Assembly: GCA_030643145.1 (NCBI GenBank)
Contig: DAOWMJ010000007.1
Coordinates: 1-20,706 of the forward strand
Direction of reading: 5' to 3'
DNA from: Candidatus Latescibacterota bacterium
GTDB taxonomy: Bacteria; Krumholzibacteriota; Krumholzibacteriia; Krumholzibacteriales; WJIX01
DNA: 20,706 nt
The notes below the pieces were generated by a model, which saw nothing but the letters and a program-made list of their open reading frames with translations, did not search any database and was not told where the DNA came from. A program made the translations under genes and the position numbers. Shown here in pieces: positions 1 through 8,539 of the stretch (within the stretch, counting starts at the first letter, position 1; each line of letters begins with the position of its first letter).

Positions 1-414
1 AAATGGGAAATTTGTGATGCCCTTCTAAAAGAGGGTATAGATAGCGAAAAGATAATCGATTATACTGTTGAGATATTGGAAAAGCATGGATATCTCGATG
101 ACCGCAGATTCACATCCGGGTATATTCACTATAGGATGAAGCGCCGGCCATCGGGCCCGCATTTTTTAAGACGGAAATTACTTGCGGTGGGCATTGATTC
201 AGGTATCATTGAAGATGAAATAAATATTTTCTTTAATACAAAAAAAGAGATGGATATCGCGGTCGATCTTGTTATTGGAAGGTTTTCGCCGGAGATAAAA
301 AGAGAACGGCTGGTTAGAAAAGTTAATGGTTTTCTCCAGGGGCGCGGGTTCAGAAGTGAAGTAGTTAATGATATTTGCGCGAGGTTGGCAAGAAAAGAGA
401 TACTGACGGGTTGA
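1..414 (+). CDS. recX: RecX family regulatory protein (5' end outside window)
   Basis: The reading frame is open from the first base of the window and gives 137 C-terminal residues ending in TGA at 412-414. RecX proteins are tandem three-helix modules that bind RecA filaments and inhibit or modulate recombination. The visible part carries the family hallmark GYLDDRRFTSGYI (visible residues about 31-43), followed by a basic stretch and the ELxxxGI-like segment RRKLLAVGIDSGIIEDEI; the end holds another module (GFRSEVVNDI). An internal ATG at 76 is not the start, because good RecX sequence precedes it. The stop is one base from the alaS ATG, so the two genes are probably cotranscribed. A recA-recX-alaS order is common in bacteria, so recA may lie just upstream; that is inference. 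Confidence 0.9.
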   Translation, partial: KWEICDALLKEGIDSEKIIDYTVEILEKHGYLDDRRFTSGYIHYRMKRRPSGPHFLRRKLLAVGIDSGIIEDEINIFFNTKKEMDIAVDLVIGRFSPEIKRERLVRKVNGFLQGRGFRSEVVNDICARLARKEILTG

Positions 415-415
415 G

Positions 416-3091
416 ATGAATATGAAGATAAAATCGGCTCATGCGATAAGACGGGCATATATAGATTTCTTTGCGGAAAAGGGGCATACGGAGGTTCCAA
501 GCGCTCCTTTGGTTCCAAGGAGCGATCCAACTCTCCTTTTTACATCCGCCGGCATGGTACAATTCAAGGATAAGTATCTAGAGACTGATCGATTGCCATA
601 CAAGAGAGCTGTCAGCGTTCAAAAATGTTTAAGGGCAGGTGATCTGGAGAATGTCGGCAAGACTCTCCGCCATCACACATTTTTCGAAATGCTTGGAAAT
701 TTCAGCTTTGGTGATTATTTCAAAGAAGATGCTATTCTATGGGCGTGGGAATTTGTAATCGAAATTCTCGGACTTTCCGCTGACAAGATCTATATCAGTA
801 TTTTTAAGGATGACGAGAAAGCCTTTCAGATTTGGAACACAGGCGTCGGTATTGCTGAAGCCAGAATATTCAGGTTGGGAAAGAGTGACAATTTCTGGGG
901 CCCTGTGGGTGAAACGGGAATCTGTGGTCCCTGTTCAGAATTGTATTATGACACCGGTGAGAAGAACGGGTGCGGCAGTCCCGATTGTGCCCCCGGATGT
1001 GATTGTGACAGATATATTGAATTCTGGAACCTCGTATTCCCACAGTATTGGTTGGAAAAATCAGGGGAATACAAGTTGTTGAAAAAACCTGGGATTGATA
1101 CCGGATTGGGGCTTGAAAGGACGGCGACAATAGTGCAGGGTGTGGAGGATAATTTTCATACAGATCTCTTTAGACCCATTGTCGAAAGAATTACCGATAT
1201 TTTGCCCCGGAATGCTGTAGAGATAGTAGAGGACAGAATGGGCGTCAATATGATAGCCGATCATATAAGGGCTCTCACATTTACTTTGGCGGAGGGAATT
1301 TATCCCTCAAATGAAGGGCGCGGTTATTTGATCAGGCGGATATTGCGAAGAGCTCTGACTCGAATGTATATGTTTGGCGTTGAAAAACCTTGTCTCTACA
1401 AGATTGTGGATCCTGTTGTGGAGATTATGAAAGAAGATTACTCTGAACTTGACAGTAGCTACGCTGAGATCAAGAAGGTAATCCATTCAGAGGAGGAATC
1501 CTTTTTTAGAACGCTTGTTTCAGGCAGGGAACGTTTTTTATCAATTATTGAAGAGGTTAAGGGTAAAGGGGGAAAATGGCTGGATGGCGATAATGTGTTT
1601 CTACTCTACGATACGTATGGGTTTCCACTTGAATTGATGAAGACCCTTGCCGGCGCTGTCGGGATTGAGATTGATGAAAAGGGTTTTCAGACCGCGATGG
1701 GTAAACAAAAAAAGAAAGCACGGGAAAGTAGTTCTTTCACTGCTTTTCAACAGGATACTGTTTCCATGAAAGAAGTATCAAGTGGTAAAAGTTCAGTATT
1801 TACCGGTTATCAAAATCTTGCGGAGCATGCTGTTCTTAGAAAGTTTCGGGAGATTCGTAAAGATACGATAGAAAGTGTAAATTGGAAGAAGAAGAGTGTA
1901 GCGTATGAATTTGTTTTTGAAAAAACGCCTTTCTATGCGATGACCGGCGGGCAAGAGGGGGATGGTGGCTGTATATGTTTTGGTAGCGCTTTGTTTGATG
2001 TGAAGGATGTTTTTTTCAGGAATGATGACATTATTCATCTAGTGGAATCTGTGGACACCACGGAGAAAATTGACATGATTACTCTTTCGAAAACACAAGC
2101 TTTACTGGAAGTTGATAAGGAACGTAGGATTGCGACTGCGGCGAACCACACATCCACACATCTTCTTCAGGCAGCTTTGAAGGAAGTGCTGGGTGAGCAT
2201 ATAACTCAGGCTGGATCTCTTGTTTCGAAGGACAGGTTTCGATTCGATTTTAATCATTTCGAGGCGATTTCTACCGATAAGAAGAGGGAAATTGAAAACA
2301 GGATTAATGGCTGGATAAGGGAATCTCTGAGTGTTAAAACAGATGTCATGAGTTACAAGGAGGCTGTAGAGACAGGTGCTACCGCGTTATTTGACGAAAA
2401 ATATGGTAATGAAGTTCGTGTTGTGAGGATCGCGGATATATCCGCGGAGTTATGCGGGGGAACGCACATTGATTCCACAGGCAAAATAGGTCTTTTTATT
2501 ATTGTTCGCCAGAGTAGTATAGCGGCTGGAGTAAGGCGCATAGAAGCTGTTACTGGTGTTGCCGCTCTTGAATATGTTAGAGAATATATTTCTGATGTTG
2601 AAGAAAGCGCGGAGCTGCTTAAAACATCACGGAGCGAAATTGTGTTAAAAATCCACTCCATGGTTAGCGAGAATGAAGAGTTAAAGAAAAGAATCAAAGA
2701 ACTTCAGCATGGAGATATTAGTAATAGAATGGATCAAATTATCGATTCAGCCGAAAAAATTGATGACATTACAATCGCAACTGGCAGAATAGACGTTGAT
2801 ACAATGCCTGCTTTAAGAGCTCAGGCGGATCTCTTTAGAAAAAAGGTTGATAGCGGGGTTGCTGTTTTGTCAATGCCTCCCGGCGAGAAGCTTCATTTTG
2901 TAATCGCTGTAACAGACGATCTCGTTGAGAAAGGGATTGAGGCGAACAATTTGGTCGATAGACTAAAAGAAATATCAGGCGGAGGCGGAGGCGGGAGAAA
3001 ATATCTTGCTCAGCTTGGAACAAAGAACAGCGAGAAGGAAAAGGATGTTTTCGCTGCTCTTTCAACCATAGTTCGAGATATCCTTTTCTGA
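416..3091 (+). CDS. alaS: Alanine--tRNA ligase
   Basis: Cytoplasmic class II enzyme that charges tRNA-Ala and edits mischarged Ser and Gly. It has 891 residues, normal for the family. The aminoacylation core has the N-terminal AP.LVPRSDPTLLFTSAGM-type motif (about residues 30-47) and HHTFFEMLGNFSFGDYF (86-102). A Cys cluster at 186-197 (C186, C191, C195, C197) is a version found in many bacteria and may bind metal. The editing domain has HTSTH (578-582) and CGGTH (680-684), the four zinc-ligand positions. The C-Ala domain has a run of six glycines (855-860) followed by RKYLAQ, slightly different from the usual GRPDMAQ. The start is the ATG one base after the recX stop; a second in-frame ATG lies two codons later. 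No frameshift or missing motif is seen. Confidence 0.98.
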   Translation: MNMKIKSAHAIRRAYIDFFAEKGHTEVPSAPLVPRSDPTLLFTSAGMVQFKDKYLETDRLPYKRAVSVQKCLRAGDLENVGKTLRHHTFFEMLGNFSFGDYFKEDAILWAWEFVIEILGLSADKIYISIFKDDEKAFQIWNTGVGIAEARIFRLGKSDNFWGPVGETGICGPCSELYYDTGEKNGCGSPDCAPGCDCDRYIEFWNLVFPQYWLEKSGEYKLLKKPGIDTGLGLERTATIVQGVEDNFHTDLFRPIVERITDILPRNAVEIVEDRMGVNMIADHIRALTFTLAEGIYPSNEGRGYLIRRILRRALTRMYMFGVEKPCLYKIVDPVVEIMKEDYSELDSSYAEIKKVIHSEEESFFRTLVSGRERFLSIIEEVKGKGGKWLDGDNVFLLYDTYGFPLELMKTLAGAVGIEIDEKGFQTAMGKQKKKARESSSFTAFQQDTVSMKEVSSGKSSVFTGYQNLAEHAVLRKFREIRKDTIESVNWKKKSVAYEFVFEKTPFYAMTGGQEGDGGCICFGSALFDVKDVFFRNDDIIHLVESVDTTEKIDMITLSKTQALLEVDKERRIATAANHTSTHLLQAALKEVLGEHITQAGSLVSKDRFRFDFNHFEAISTDKKREIENRINGWIRESLSVKTDVMSYKEAVETGATALFDEKYGNEVRVVRIADISAELCGGTHIDSTGKIGLFIIVRQSSIAAGVRRIEAVTGVAALEYVREYISDVEESAELLKTSRSEIVLKIHSMVSENEELKKRIKELQHGDISNRMDQIIDSAEKIDDITIATGRIDVDTMPALRAQADLFRKKVDSGVAVLSMPPGEKLHFVIAVTDDLVEKGIEANNLVDRLKEISGGGGGGRKYLAQLGTKNSEKEKDVFAALSTIVRDILF

Positions 3092-3105
3092 AAACAAGGG
3101 GAATT

Positions 3106-4572
3106 ATGAATAAATTACAATATATGATTTTTCTTTTGCTGCTTATTTATTCTGCTGTATGTTGTGCCGGGCCTCTTATCGCTCAGGAAAATTCCGGCAG
3201 AGATATGGGAAGCAGAGTAGGTAGAGTATTAACAAAGGACGGGAGAATTCCGGATAATACGGTTTTCTTTGATGATTTGCCGCGTCTTGGCAAATTTGTA
3301 GATCCGGACCAGTATATTCTTGGGCCTTATGACAGGTTGCTGATTAGTATCACGGGAACTGAAACAAGGGATTTTGATCTTTTGGTTCTTCCCGAAGGAA
3401 ATGTATTTTTCCCCGGGATTGGTTCAATTAGGGCGGATGGCATTTCTCTTTCTGAATTTCGCGAAAGAGTTTTGGAAAAAATCAGTAAATTTTTCTATGA
3501 TATTGAACTTCATTGTTATCTTATTTCTCCCCGAATATTCAAAGTTTTTGTTTCCGGTGAAGTAAATATGCCCGGTATGGTTGAGGTTAGCGCTGTTGAA
3601 TCTGTTTCAGAGGCGATCAAGAAGGCTGGTGATATTACTTCCAAAGGCTCCAGCCGTATGGTTGAGGTAAGAAGAAAGGGTGAAGTAATTAAAGTTGATC
3701 TTATGAAAGTAATTAGAGCTGGCGATATGAAAGAAGACGTCTTTCTTTCAAACGGTGACGCAATACATGTACCATCTGCGGAAATACACGCGACTGTGCA
3801 TGGATGCATAAGGAGGGGGGGAAGATACGAAATAGTTCAGGGCGAGACGATAAGGGATATTATTCAGTTTGCCGGTGGAATGAGTGGAACAGCTGTGAGG
3901 GATTCGATTCTGCTCAGCCGTGTTATTGCCGGGGATACTGTTTCAACTTTCAGTGTTACCGTGGATGATTTTGACAAGAAATTGAAGGACCTTGATGTAA
4001 TAAATATTCTGGACAGATTTAGCACTGCCGCAAGGGTTTTTGTCTTTGGAGCTGTGCAGAAAACAGGACGTTTCTATATAACAGAGGGGGAGAAATTATC
4101 CAATCTTCTCGCAAGAGTGGGAAGTTTTAATAACAGCGCGGATCTAAGAGCTGTTTCTATAGAGAGGGAAAACAAGGAACATCTGAGAATAGATTTAACG
4201 AAATATTTGTCACAAAATGTTGACCTAGATATAAGGCTTAAAGATGGAGACAAGCTGTATGTTCCCTCAGTTCACACAATTGTGGCTGTCGGAGGTGAAG
4301 TACAAACCCCAGGAAGTTTTAAGTATCAAGGCGATCTTACGGTGGCTCATTATGTGGGGCTGGCTGGTGGCCCGACGGAGAAAGGCAGTATGGGAAGGAT
4401 TGTAATTTATTCCCCGGATGGTTCCGTAAGGAAAACTACCAAAGACGCGAGACCCAATCGTGGAGATGTGATAATAGTAAAAAAATCAAAGGTAAGGTTG
4501 GCAGCGGAGTTTTTTAATGGTGTTATCAGGTTAGGAACTGTCGTAATTTCAGTTATCATTATTACGAGGTAG
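3106..4572 (+). CDS. Polysaccharide export protein, Wza-like, four SLBB repeats
   Basis: Probable outer-membrane or periplasmic export channel for capsule, exopolysaccharide or O-chain. It has 488 residues. A hydrophobic N-terminal signal (residues 5-26) ends near LIAQ; cysteines at 19-20 lie in the signal but do not make a good lipobox. The Poly_export domain follows (YILGPYDRLLISI at 70-82, to about 140). Four SLBB repeats are then recognisable by their openings: VSGEVNMPG (149-157), VHGCIRRGG (231-239), VFGAVQKTG (313-321) and VGGEVQTPG (395-403). A hydrophobic C-terminal segment (about 467-487) could be the membrane-spanning helix seen in Wza. SD GGGG lies before the ATG, 14 bases after alaS. 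No Wzc kinase or glycosyltransferase is adjacent, so the exported polymer is unknown. Confidence 0.9.
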   Translation: MNKLQYMIFLLLLIYSAVCCAGPLIAQENSGRDMGSRVGRVLTKDGRIPDNTVFFDDLPRLGKFVDPDQYILGPYDRLLISITGTETRDFDLLVLPEGNVFFPGIGSIRADGISLSEFRERVLEKISKFFYDIELHCYLISPRIFKVFVSGEVNMPGMVEVSAVESVSEAIKKAGDITSKGSSRMVEVRRKGEVIKVDLMKVIRAGDMKEDVFLSNGDAIHVPSAEIHATVHGCIRRGGRYEIVQGETIRDIIQFAGGMSGTAVRDSILLSRVIAGDTVSTFSVTVDDFDKKLKDLDVINILDRFSTAARVFVFGAVQKTGRFYITEGEKLSNLLARVGSFNNSADLRAVSIERENKEHLRIDLTKYLSQNVDLDIRLKDGDKLYVPSVHTIVAVGGEVQTPGSFKYQGDLTVAHYVGLAGGPTEKGSMGRIVIYSPDGSVRKTTKDARPNRGDVIIVKKSKVRLAAEFFNGVIRLGTVVISVIIITR

Positions 4573-4583
4573 GAAATATCATT

Positions 4584-5180
4584 ATGCGTGACAGATTTAT
4601 TGAGCAAGCGCGGAAGGAGATAGGTCATCTTCGCGGAATTCTGGAAGTTTTTCCGGAGAATCAGATAGATGTAATTGTAAAAATGGCGAAAATTATGGCT
4701 TCAGCAATTAAAAAAGATAATACTATTTTTACCTGTGGGAATGGAGGGAGTGCTGCTGATGCTCAGCATATAGCCGGAGAACTTGTAGGCAGATTTCGGC
4801 GCAAGAAGATAAAAGGATATAAAGCAGTAGCTCTTACAACGAATAGTTCTATTGTTACTGCTCTTGCTAATGACTATTCATATGAAGAAATATTTTCCAA
4901 ACAACTTGAAAGTAGTGGCCGAAAGGGAGATATTCTGCTTTCTTTGTCCACAAGCGGCAATTCGCTCAATACTGTTAAAGCGGCAATAGAAGCGGGTAGA
5001 ATCGGTATGATTTCGTTTGCTTTTGTCGGAGATAAAATGGGGCGACTTGGTGAAGCCTCTCACCTTTTTCTATCTGTTCCTCATGATGACTTCGCTAGAA
5101 TTCAAGAAGTACATATGCTGATGGGGCATGTTTTATGCGGACTTGTTGAAGAAATGGTTGTTTCGGGAGATGGAATATGA
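4584..5180 (+). CDS. gmhA: Phosphoheptose isomerase (SIS domain)
   Basis: A 198-residue single-SIS-domain protein of the GmhA/DiaA family. GmhA converts sedoheptulose-7-phosphate to D-glycero-D-manno-heptose-7-phosphate, the first step to ADP- or GDP-heptose for LPS core or S-layer glycans. The substrate loop is CGNGGSAADAQHIAGELVGR (51-70) and the phosphate loop LSTSGNSLNT is at 121-130. The metal ligands of GmhA are matched by H62, E66, Q174 and H182. These residues favour GmhA over DiaA, which lacks the zinc site. The gene starts 11 bases after the Wza-like gene and is probably cotranscribed with it, which fits an envelope-carbohydrate role. No HldE or GmhB homologue is in the window. Confidence 0.92.
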   Translation: MRDRFIEQARKEIGHLRGILEVFPENQIDVIVKMAKIMASAIKKDNTIFTCGNGGSAADAQHIAGELVGRFRRKKIKGYKAVALTTNSSIVTALANDYSYEEIFSKQLESSGRKGDILLSLSTSGNSLNTVKAAIEAGRIGMISFAFVGDKMGRLGEASHLFLSVPHDDFARIQEVHMLMGHVLCGLVEEMVVSGDGI

Positions 5181-5184
5181 ATCC

Positions 5185-5194
5185 GGCAATGTGT
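5185..5194 (+). repeat. Intergenic motif GGCAATGTGT, copy 1
   Basis: This 10-base sequence is found exactly three times in the window, always between genes on the + strand. This copy begins 5 bases after the gmhA stop and continues as AATAAATA, which it shares with copy 3 apart from one extra A. Its function is unknown; see findings. Confidence 0.5.
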
Positions 5195-5420
5195 AATAAA
5201 TATATTCTAGTAAGAGTGGCATCGCCGAAAATGGTCTGCAGATTCTAAAGATAATTATATATTTTTTCAGTTTCAGTTCGAGGCTGTCTTCTCTGGTTAC
5301 GACAATAATTCAGCTTGATTTTTTGATATTCTTGAGTATATATAAACTAAGGTATTAAAAGATTATATATAGTATTTTGTTTTGACTAACTGAGGTATTT
5401 GCTCTGTTTAAGGAGGAGGC

Positions 5421-7433
5421 ATGACAAAGTATTTAGCTTACATCACGGTGATTCTATGGGGTTTCTCAATCGGTAGTTCGGTAGCTTCGGCGGGAACTCT
5501 TGAAAAAACATATTCCGAAGATTTTAACACCAGAGAATATTGCGACATTGAAAATACATCCGCCTCCTGGGATTCTTTGCGAGGAGTAATTATGTTGCCA
5601 CCCTATGAAATTAGTGTGATTGGGGAATATGCTACTCCAGACGCGTCATGGGGAATAGTAATCGATGGTGACAGCGCGTATATCGCAGATGGATATTCCG
5701 GTGTTCTATTGTACGATATCAGTAACTTAGACAGTCTCGTATATCGTGGTTATTACGAAACAGAAGGTGAAGTGCATGAGTTGGATGTTGAAGGAAATAA
5801 TATATATATAGCTTGCGGAGAAAAGGGTTTTGATATTATTAACAAAGGTTATATCTATACGGTAACCGAATCGGATGAAAAACACGAAAATATTATACAG
5901 AGCGGTTCTCTTTTTCCTCAAAGTAGCGCCCTCGATTTTATTAATCCCAAAAGAACTATTTTTGGATCAACTGCTATTGCCAGTTTCACTTTTGATATAC
6001 AAGCGGTAAGGGATTCACTTATTGTAATTGCATCTTGGGATTCAGTAAAAATTATTAAAGTTAAAAGTCTGGTTAATAGTGATCTTCCTGTTCTTATTGA
6101 TGGAAAAGATACGCCGGGGGGTTCGATAGATTTTGAAGTTGTGGAGGATAAAATTTTTATATCTAACCATAATTCCGGGCTTGAAATAATAGATTTTAAT
6201 AATTGTATTTCCATTATTGGAAGCTGTGAAACTCCGGGAAGTTCCTACGGTTTTGATATAGCGGGTAATTATCTCTATTTGGCTGATTCAGAGGCAGGTA
6301 TGCAGGTTATTGACATAAGTAATCCTGAATCTCCCGTGATTGTCGCTAATTATGATACCCCCGGTTATGCTGTTAATGTCACTGTTTCGGATAATTATGC
6401 CTATATTTCCGATTGGGAAGAGGGTATCGTTGTTGTGGATATCAGTGATCCGACACTGCCGGTCCTTGCCGGTTTTTCGTCATGCGAGATAGGTGGCGGG
6501 GCTGTTAACTGGCCCTGGGATGTGGAGGTAACAGGGGGTTATGCCCTGGTCGCTGATCACGCTGGGGGTGTCAAGGTTTTACAGATAACCCCAGATTATG
6601 CTATGGACTATTACTATGTACAATCACTAGCTGTAAATTTGGGAGAACAGGTGGCCAGTGTAAAATTGGAGAGTATTCAACAGGGTTCTGTAAGCTGGGA
6701 GATCAGCGCTGATGGCGGTGGAAATTGGCAAGAGATCGATGCAGATAATAATTGGTATAATCTTATTATTCCCGGCAACAGATTGTTGTGGAGATCCACC
6801 CATTCTTATCCCGGCGGCATGATAAATTCTGCTTGCTCATTTCTGAAGATTGACTGGGACACCCAGGTATCAACCCTTTTGACCAATTCCGGTGTTTCAA
6901 TCAAAGGATCTTCTGTGGAGATTAACTGGTCTGTTTCCAGGATCAGTGATGAAATAAAGTTTGTTGTTTACCGAAGTCTCTATCCGGACGATAATTTTGA
7001 GAAGGTTTCGGTTCTTGATTCAGAAAATTGTTTGGAATATACATTCAGGGATGATCGGTGTGAAGATGGCGCTATGTACCATTATTGTGTTTATACTCTG
7101 GAAGACAGCAAAGAGACATTTTTATTCCATACAAGGCCTATTACTATCCCTGCGGCTGTTTTATCCCTTTATCAGAACAAACCAAACCCATTTAACCCGG
7201 TAACAACAATTAAGTATAACCTTTCCGCGAGAGGCTGCGTTGTGCTGGACGTTTATGATGTATCGGGTCGTATGATCAAGCGTCTGGTAGATGATGAGCA
7301 GGCAAAGGGGCCTCACAATGTTATATGGAATGGAAAGGACTCTGCTGGTAATATGGTTAGTTCCGGGGTTTACTTCTATATATTAAAGACTGAAAATGAC
7401 CAAAAAAGCAGGAAAATGGTTCTTTTGAAATAG
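5421..7433 (+). CDS. Secreted LVIVD-repeat beta-propeller protein with C-terminal sorting domain
   Basis: A 670-residue extracellular or surface protein of unknown function. The signal peptide is residues 1-24, with likely cleavage after VASA. Residues about 64-390 hold LVIVD-type propeller repeats; each blade has a pattern like LYLADSEAGMQVIDISNP (285-302), and AYISDWEEGIVVVDISDP (327-344), AYIADGYSGVLLYDIS (86-101) and ALVADHAGGVKVLQI (375-389) are the clearest others. Residues 400-580 look like beta-sandwich or fibronectin-like linkers. The C-terminus, from LYQNKPNPFNPVTTIKYNL (583-601) through SSGVYFYILKT to KMVLLK, is the FlgD-Ig/T9SS-type sorting domain common in FCB candidate phyla. 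SD AAGGAGGAGG lies just before the ATG. It stands alone between gaps of 240 and 156 bases, so it is probably its own transcription unit. Confidence 0.88.
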   Translation: MTKYLAYITVILWGFSIGSSVASAGTLEKTYSEDFNTREYCDIENTSASWDSLRGVIMLPPYEISVIGEYATPDASWGIVIDGDSAYIADGYSGVLLYDISNLDSLVYRGYYETEGEVHELDVEGNNIYIACGEKGFDIINKGYIYTVTESDEKHENIIQSGSLFPQSSALDFINPKRTIFGSTAIASFTFDIQAVRDSLIVIASWDSVKIIKVKSLVNSDLPVLIDGKDTPGGSIDFEVVEDKIFISNHNSGLEIIDFNNCISIIGSCETPGSSYGFDIAGNYLYLADSEAGMQVIDISNPESPVIVANYDTPGYAVNVTVSDNYAYISDWEEGIVVVDISDPTLPVLAGFSSCEIGGGAVNWPWDVEVTGGYALVADHAGGVKVLQITPDYAMDYYYVQSLAVNLGEQVASVKLESIQQGSVSWEISADGGGNWQEIDADNNWYNLIIPGNRLLWRSTHSYPGGMINSACSFLKIDWDTQVSTLLTNSGVSIKGSSVEINWSVSRISDEIKFVVYRSLYPDDNFEKVSVLDSENCLEYTFRDDRCEDGAMYHYCVYTLEDSKETFLFHTRPITIPAAVLSLYQNKPNPFNPVTTIKYNLSARGCVVLDVYDVSGRMIKRLVDDEQAKGPHNVIWNGKDSAGNMVSSGVYFYILKTENDQKSRKMVLLK

Positions 7434-7548
7434 CAGACGGTAGAAAAGAATCTTTAATTGGTCTTTTTAAGGCAGACTCGGACCCTTTTGGGAATTGATT
7501 ACTGAATTATTACAAATGCTGGTTTCTGAACTGAACAGAATGGTTTTT

Positions 7549-7558
7549 GGCAATGTGT
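7549..7558 (+). repeat. Intergenic motif GGCAATGTGT, copy 2
   Basis: Second exact copy of the 10-base intergenic motif, 31 bases upstream of the UbiA-family gene start. Its flanks (CTTTGTGATT downstream) differ from those of copies 1 and 3. Its function is unknown. Confidence 0.45.
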
Positions 7559-7589
7559 CTTTGTGATTCTCTCAGGGGAAGGTTAGTTA

Positions 7590-8483
7590 TTGTTTACGAA
7601 AATCTCGGTTGACATAATAAGGAGCATGCGTCCGAAACAATGGACCAAAAATCTGGTTCTCTTCTCCGGTGTTGTATTTGCGAAAGAGTTTCTGAACCCG
7701 GCTTTAATTATTAGAAGCATTTTGGGTTTTATTATCTTCTGTTTTCTTTCAGGAATGATATATATCGTTAATGATATATTCGATCGTGTGAAAGACAGGA
7801 AACACCCGGCTAAAAAAGACAGACCGATTGCGTCAGGGGCTTTGCGGGTTGACCATGCGGTAACGATAGTGTTAATTGGCATTGCTATTTCTGCTGTGAG
7901 CTCATATTTTCTGGGAATCAGATTTTGCGGATTCGTTGCAGCTTTTATTATAATAAACTTCTTATATTCCATCTTATTGCGGGATGTGGTGATACTCGAT
8001 ATTTTGGGGATATCTTTTAGTTTTCTGGCCAGAGCCGGAGCTGGTGTCGCTGTCCTTTATCCTGCTGTTCCCTCGATTGAATTCTCTCCCTGGCTCTGGA
8101 TGTGTACGTTGTTTCTGTCATTGTTTCTTGCCATCTGCAAACGCCGAAATGAATATTTGGTCCTCGACAATGCTGAAGAACACAGAAAATCGCTTTCAGG
8201 ATACTCAGACAATCTGCTGGATCAGTTTGTGGTGTTAACTGCCACAGCTACGATAATTTCATATTCAATCTATACTGTATGGCCCGGTACAGTTGCAAAA
8301 TTTGGCACAACAAACCTTGTTTTTACAATACCGTTTGTAGTTTTCGGAATTATGAGATATCTCTATCTTGTTTACAACCGGATGAAAGGCGAAGATCCCT
8401 CCGGAGTTTTACTTACTGAGAAACAGATCATGATTGATGTATTTCTGTGGATTATTGTTACAGGTCTTATCATTTACACGTAG
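7590..8483 (+). CDS. UbiA-family prenyltransferase, decaprenyl-phosphate phosphoribosyltransferase-like
   Basis: A 297-residue polytopic membrane enzyme with about 8-9 hydrophobic helices. The N-terminal MRPKQWTKNLVLF (13-25) is the signature of the UbiA branch that includes mycobacterial Rv3806c (DPPR synthase), which joins PRPP to polyprenyl phosphate. The first Asp motif is NDIFD (61-65), followed by KDRKHPAKKDRPIASG (68-83); the second region is RDVVILDILGISF (131-143), and ICKRRNEY (182-189) is also branch-typical. The start is TTG at 7590, with AGGGGAAGG upstream; the ATG at 7626 has no room for a ribosome site and would begin only at the conserved motif. The product is probably a polyprenyl-phosphate sugar, but the DprE1/DprE2-type epimerase genes that usually accompany it are absent, so the exact acceptor is unsure. 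Quinone or heme prenylation is less likely. Confidence 0.85.
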   Translation: MFTKISVDIIRSMRPKQWTKNLVLFSGVVFAKEFLNPALIIRSILGFIIFCFLSGMIYIVNDIFDRVKDRKHPAKKDRPIASGALRVDHAVTIVLIGIAISAVSSYFLGIRFCGFVAAFIIINFLYSILLRDVVILDILGISFSFLARAGAGVAVLYPAVPSIEFSPWLWMCTLFLSLFLAICKRRNEYLVLDNAEEHRKSLSGYSDNLLDQFVVLTATATIISYSIYTVWPGTVAKFGTTNLVFTIPFVVFGIMRYLYLVYNRMKGEDPSGVLLTEKQIMIDVFLWIIVTGLIIYT

Positions 8484-8539
8484 CCCCGATCTGCCCCTAG
8501 AGATAGTATATTGATAATTGATTATTCTGAGGAGGATAG

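Noticed and set aside
7547..7566. Sigma-54 promoter (TGGCA at -24) at motif copy 2
   Set aside because: The GC of the -12 element is missing at the required spacing, and the other two copies have nothing like it.
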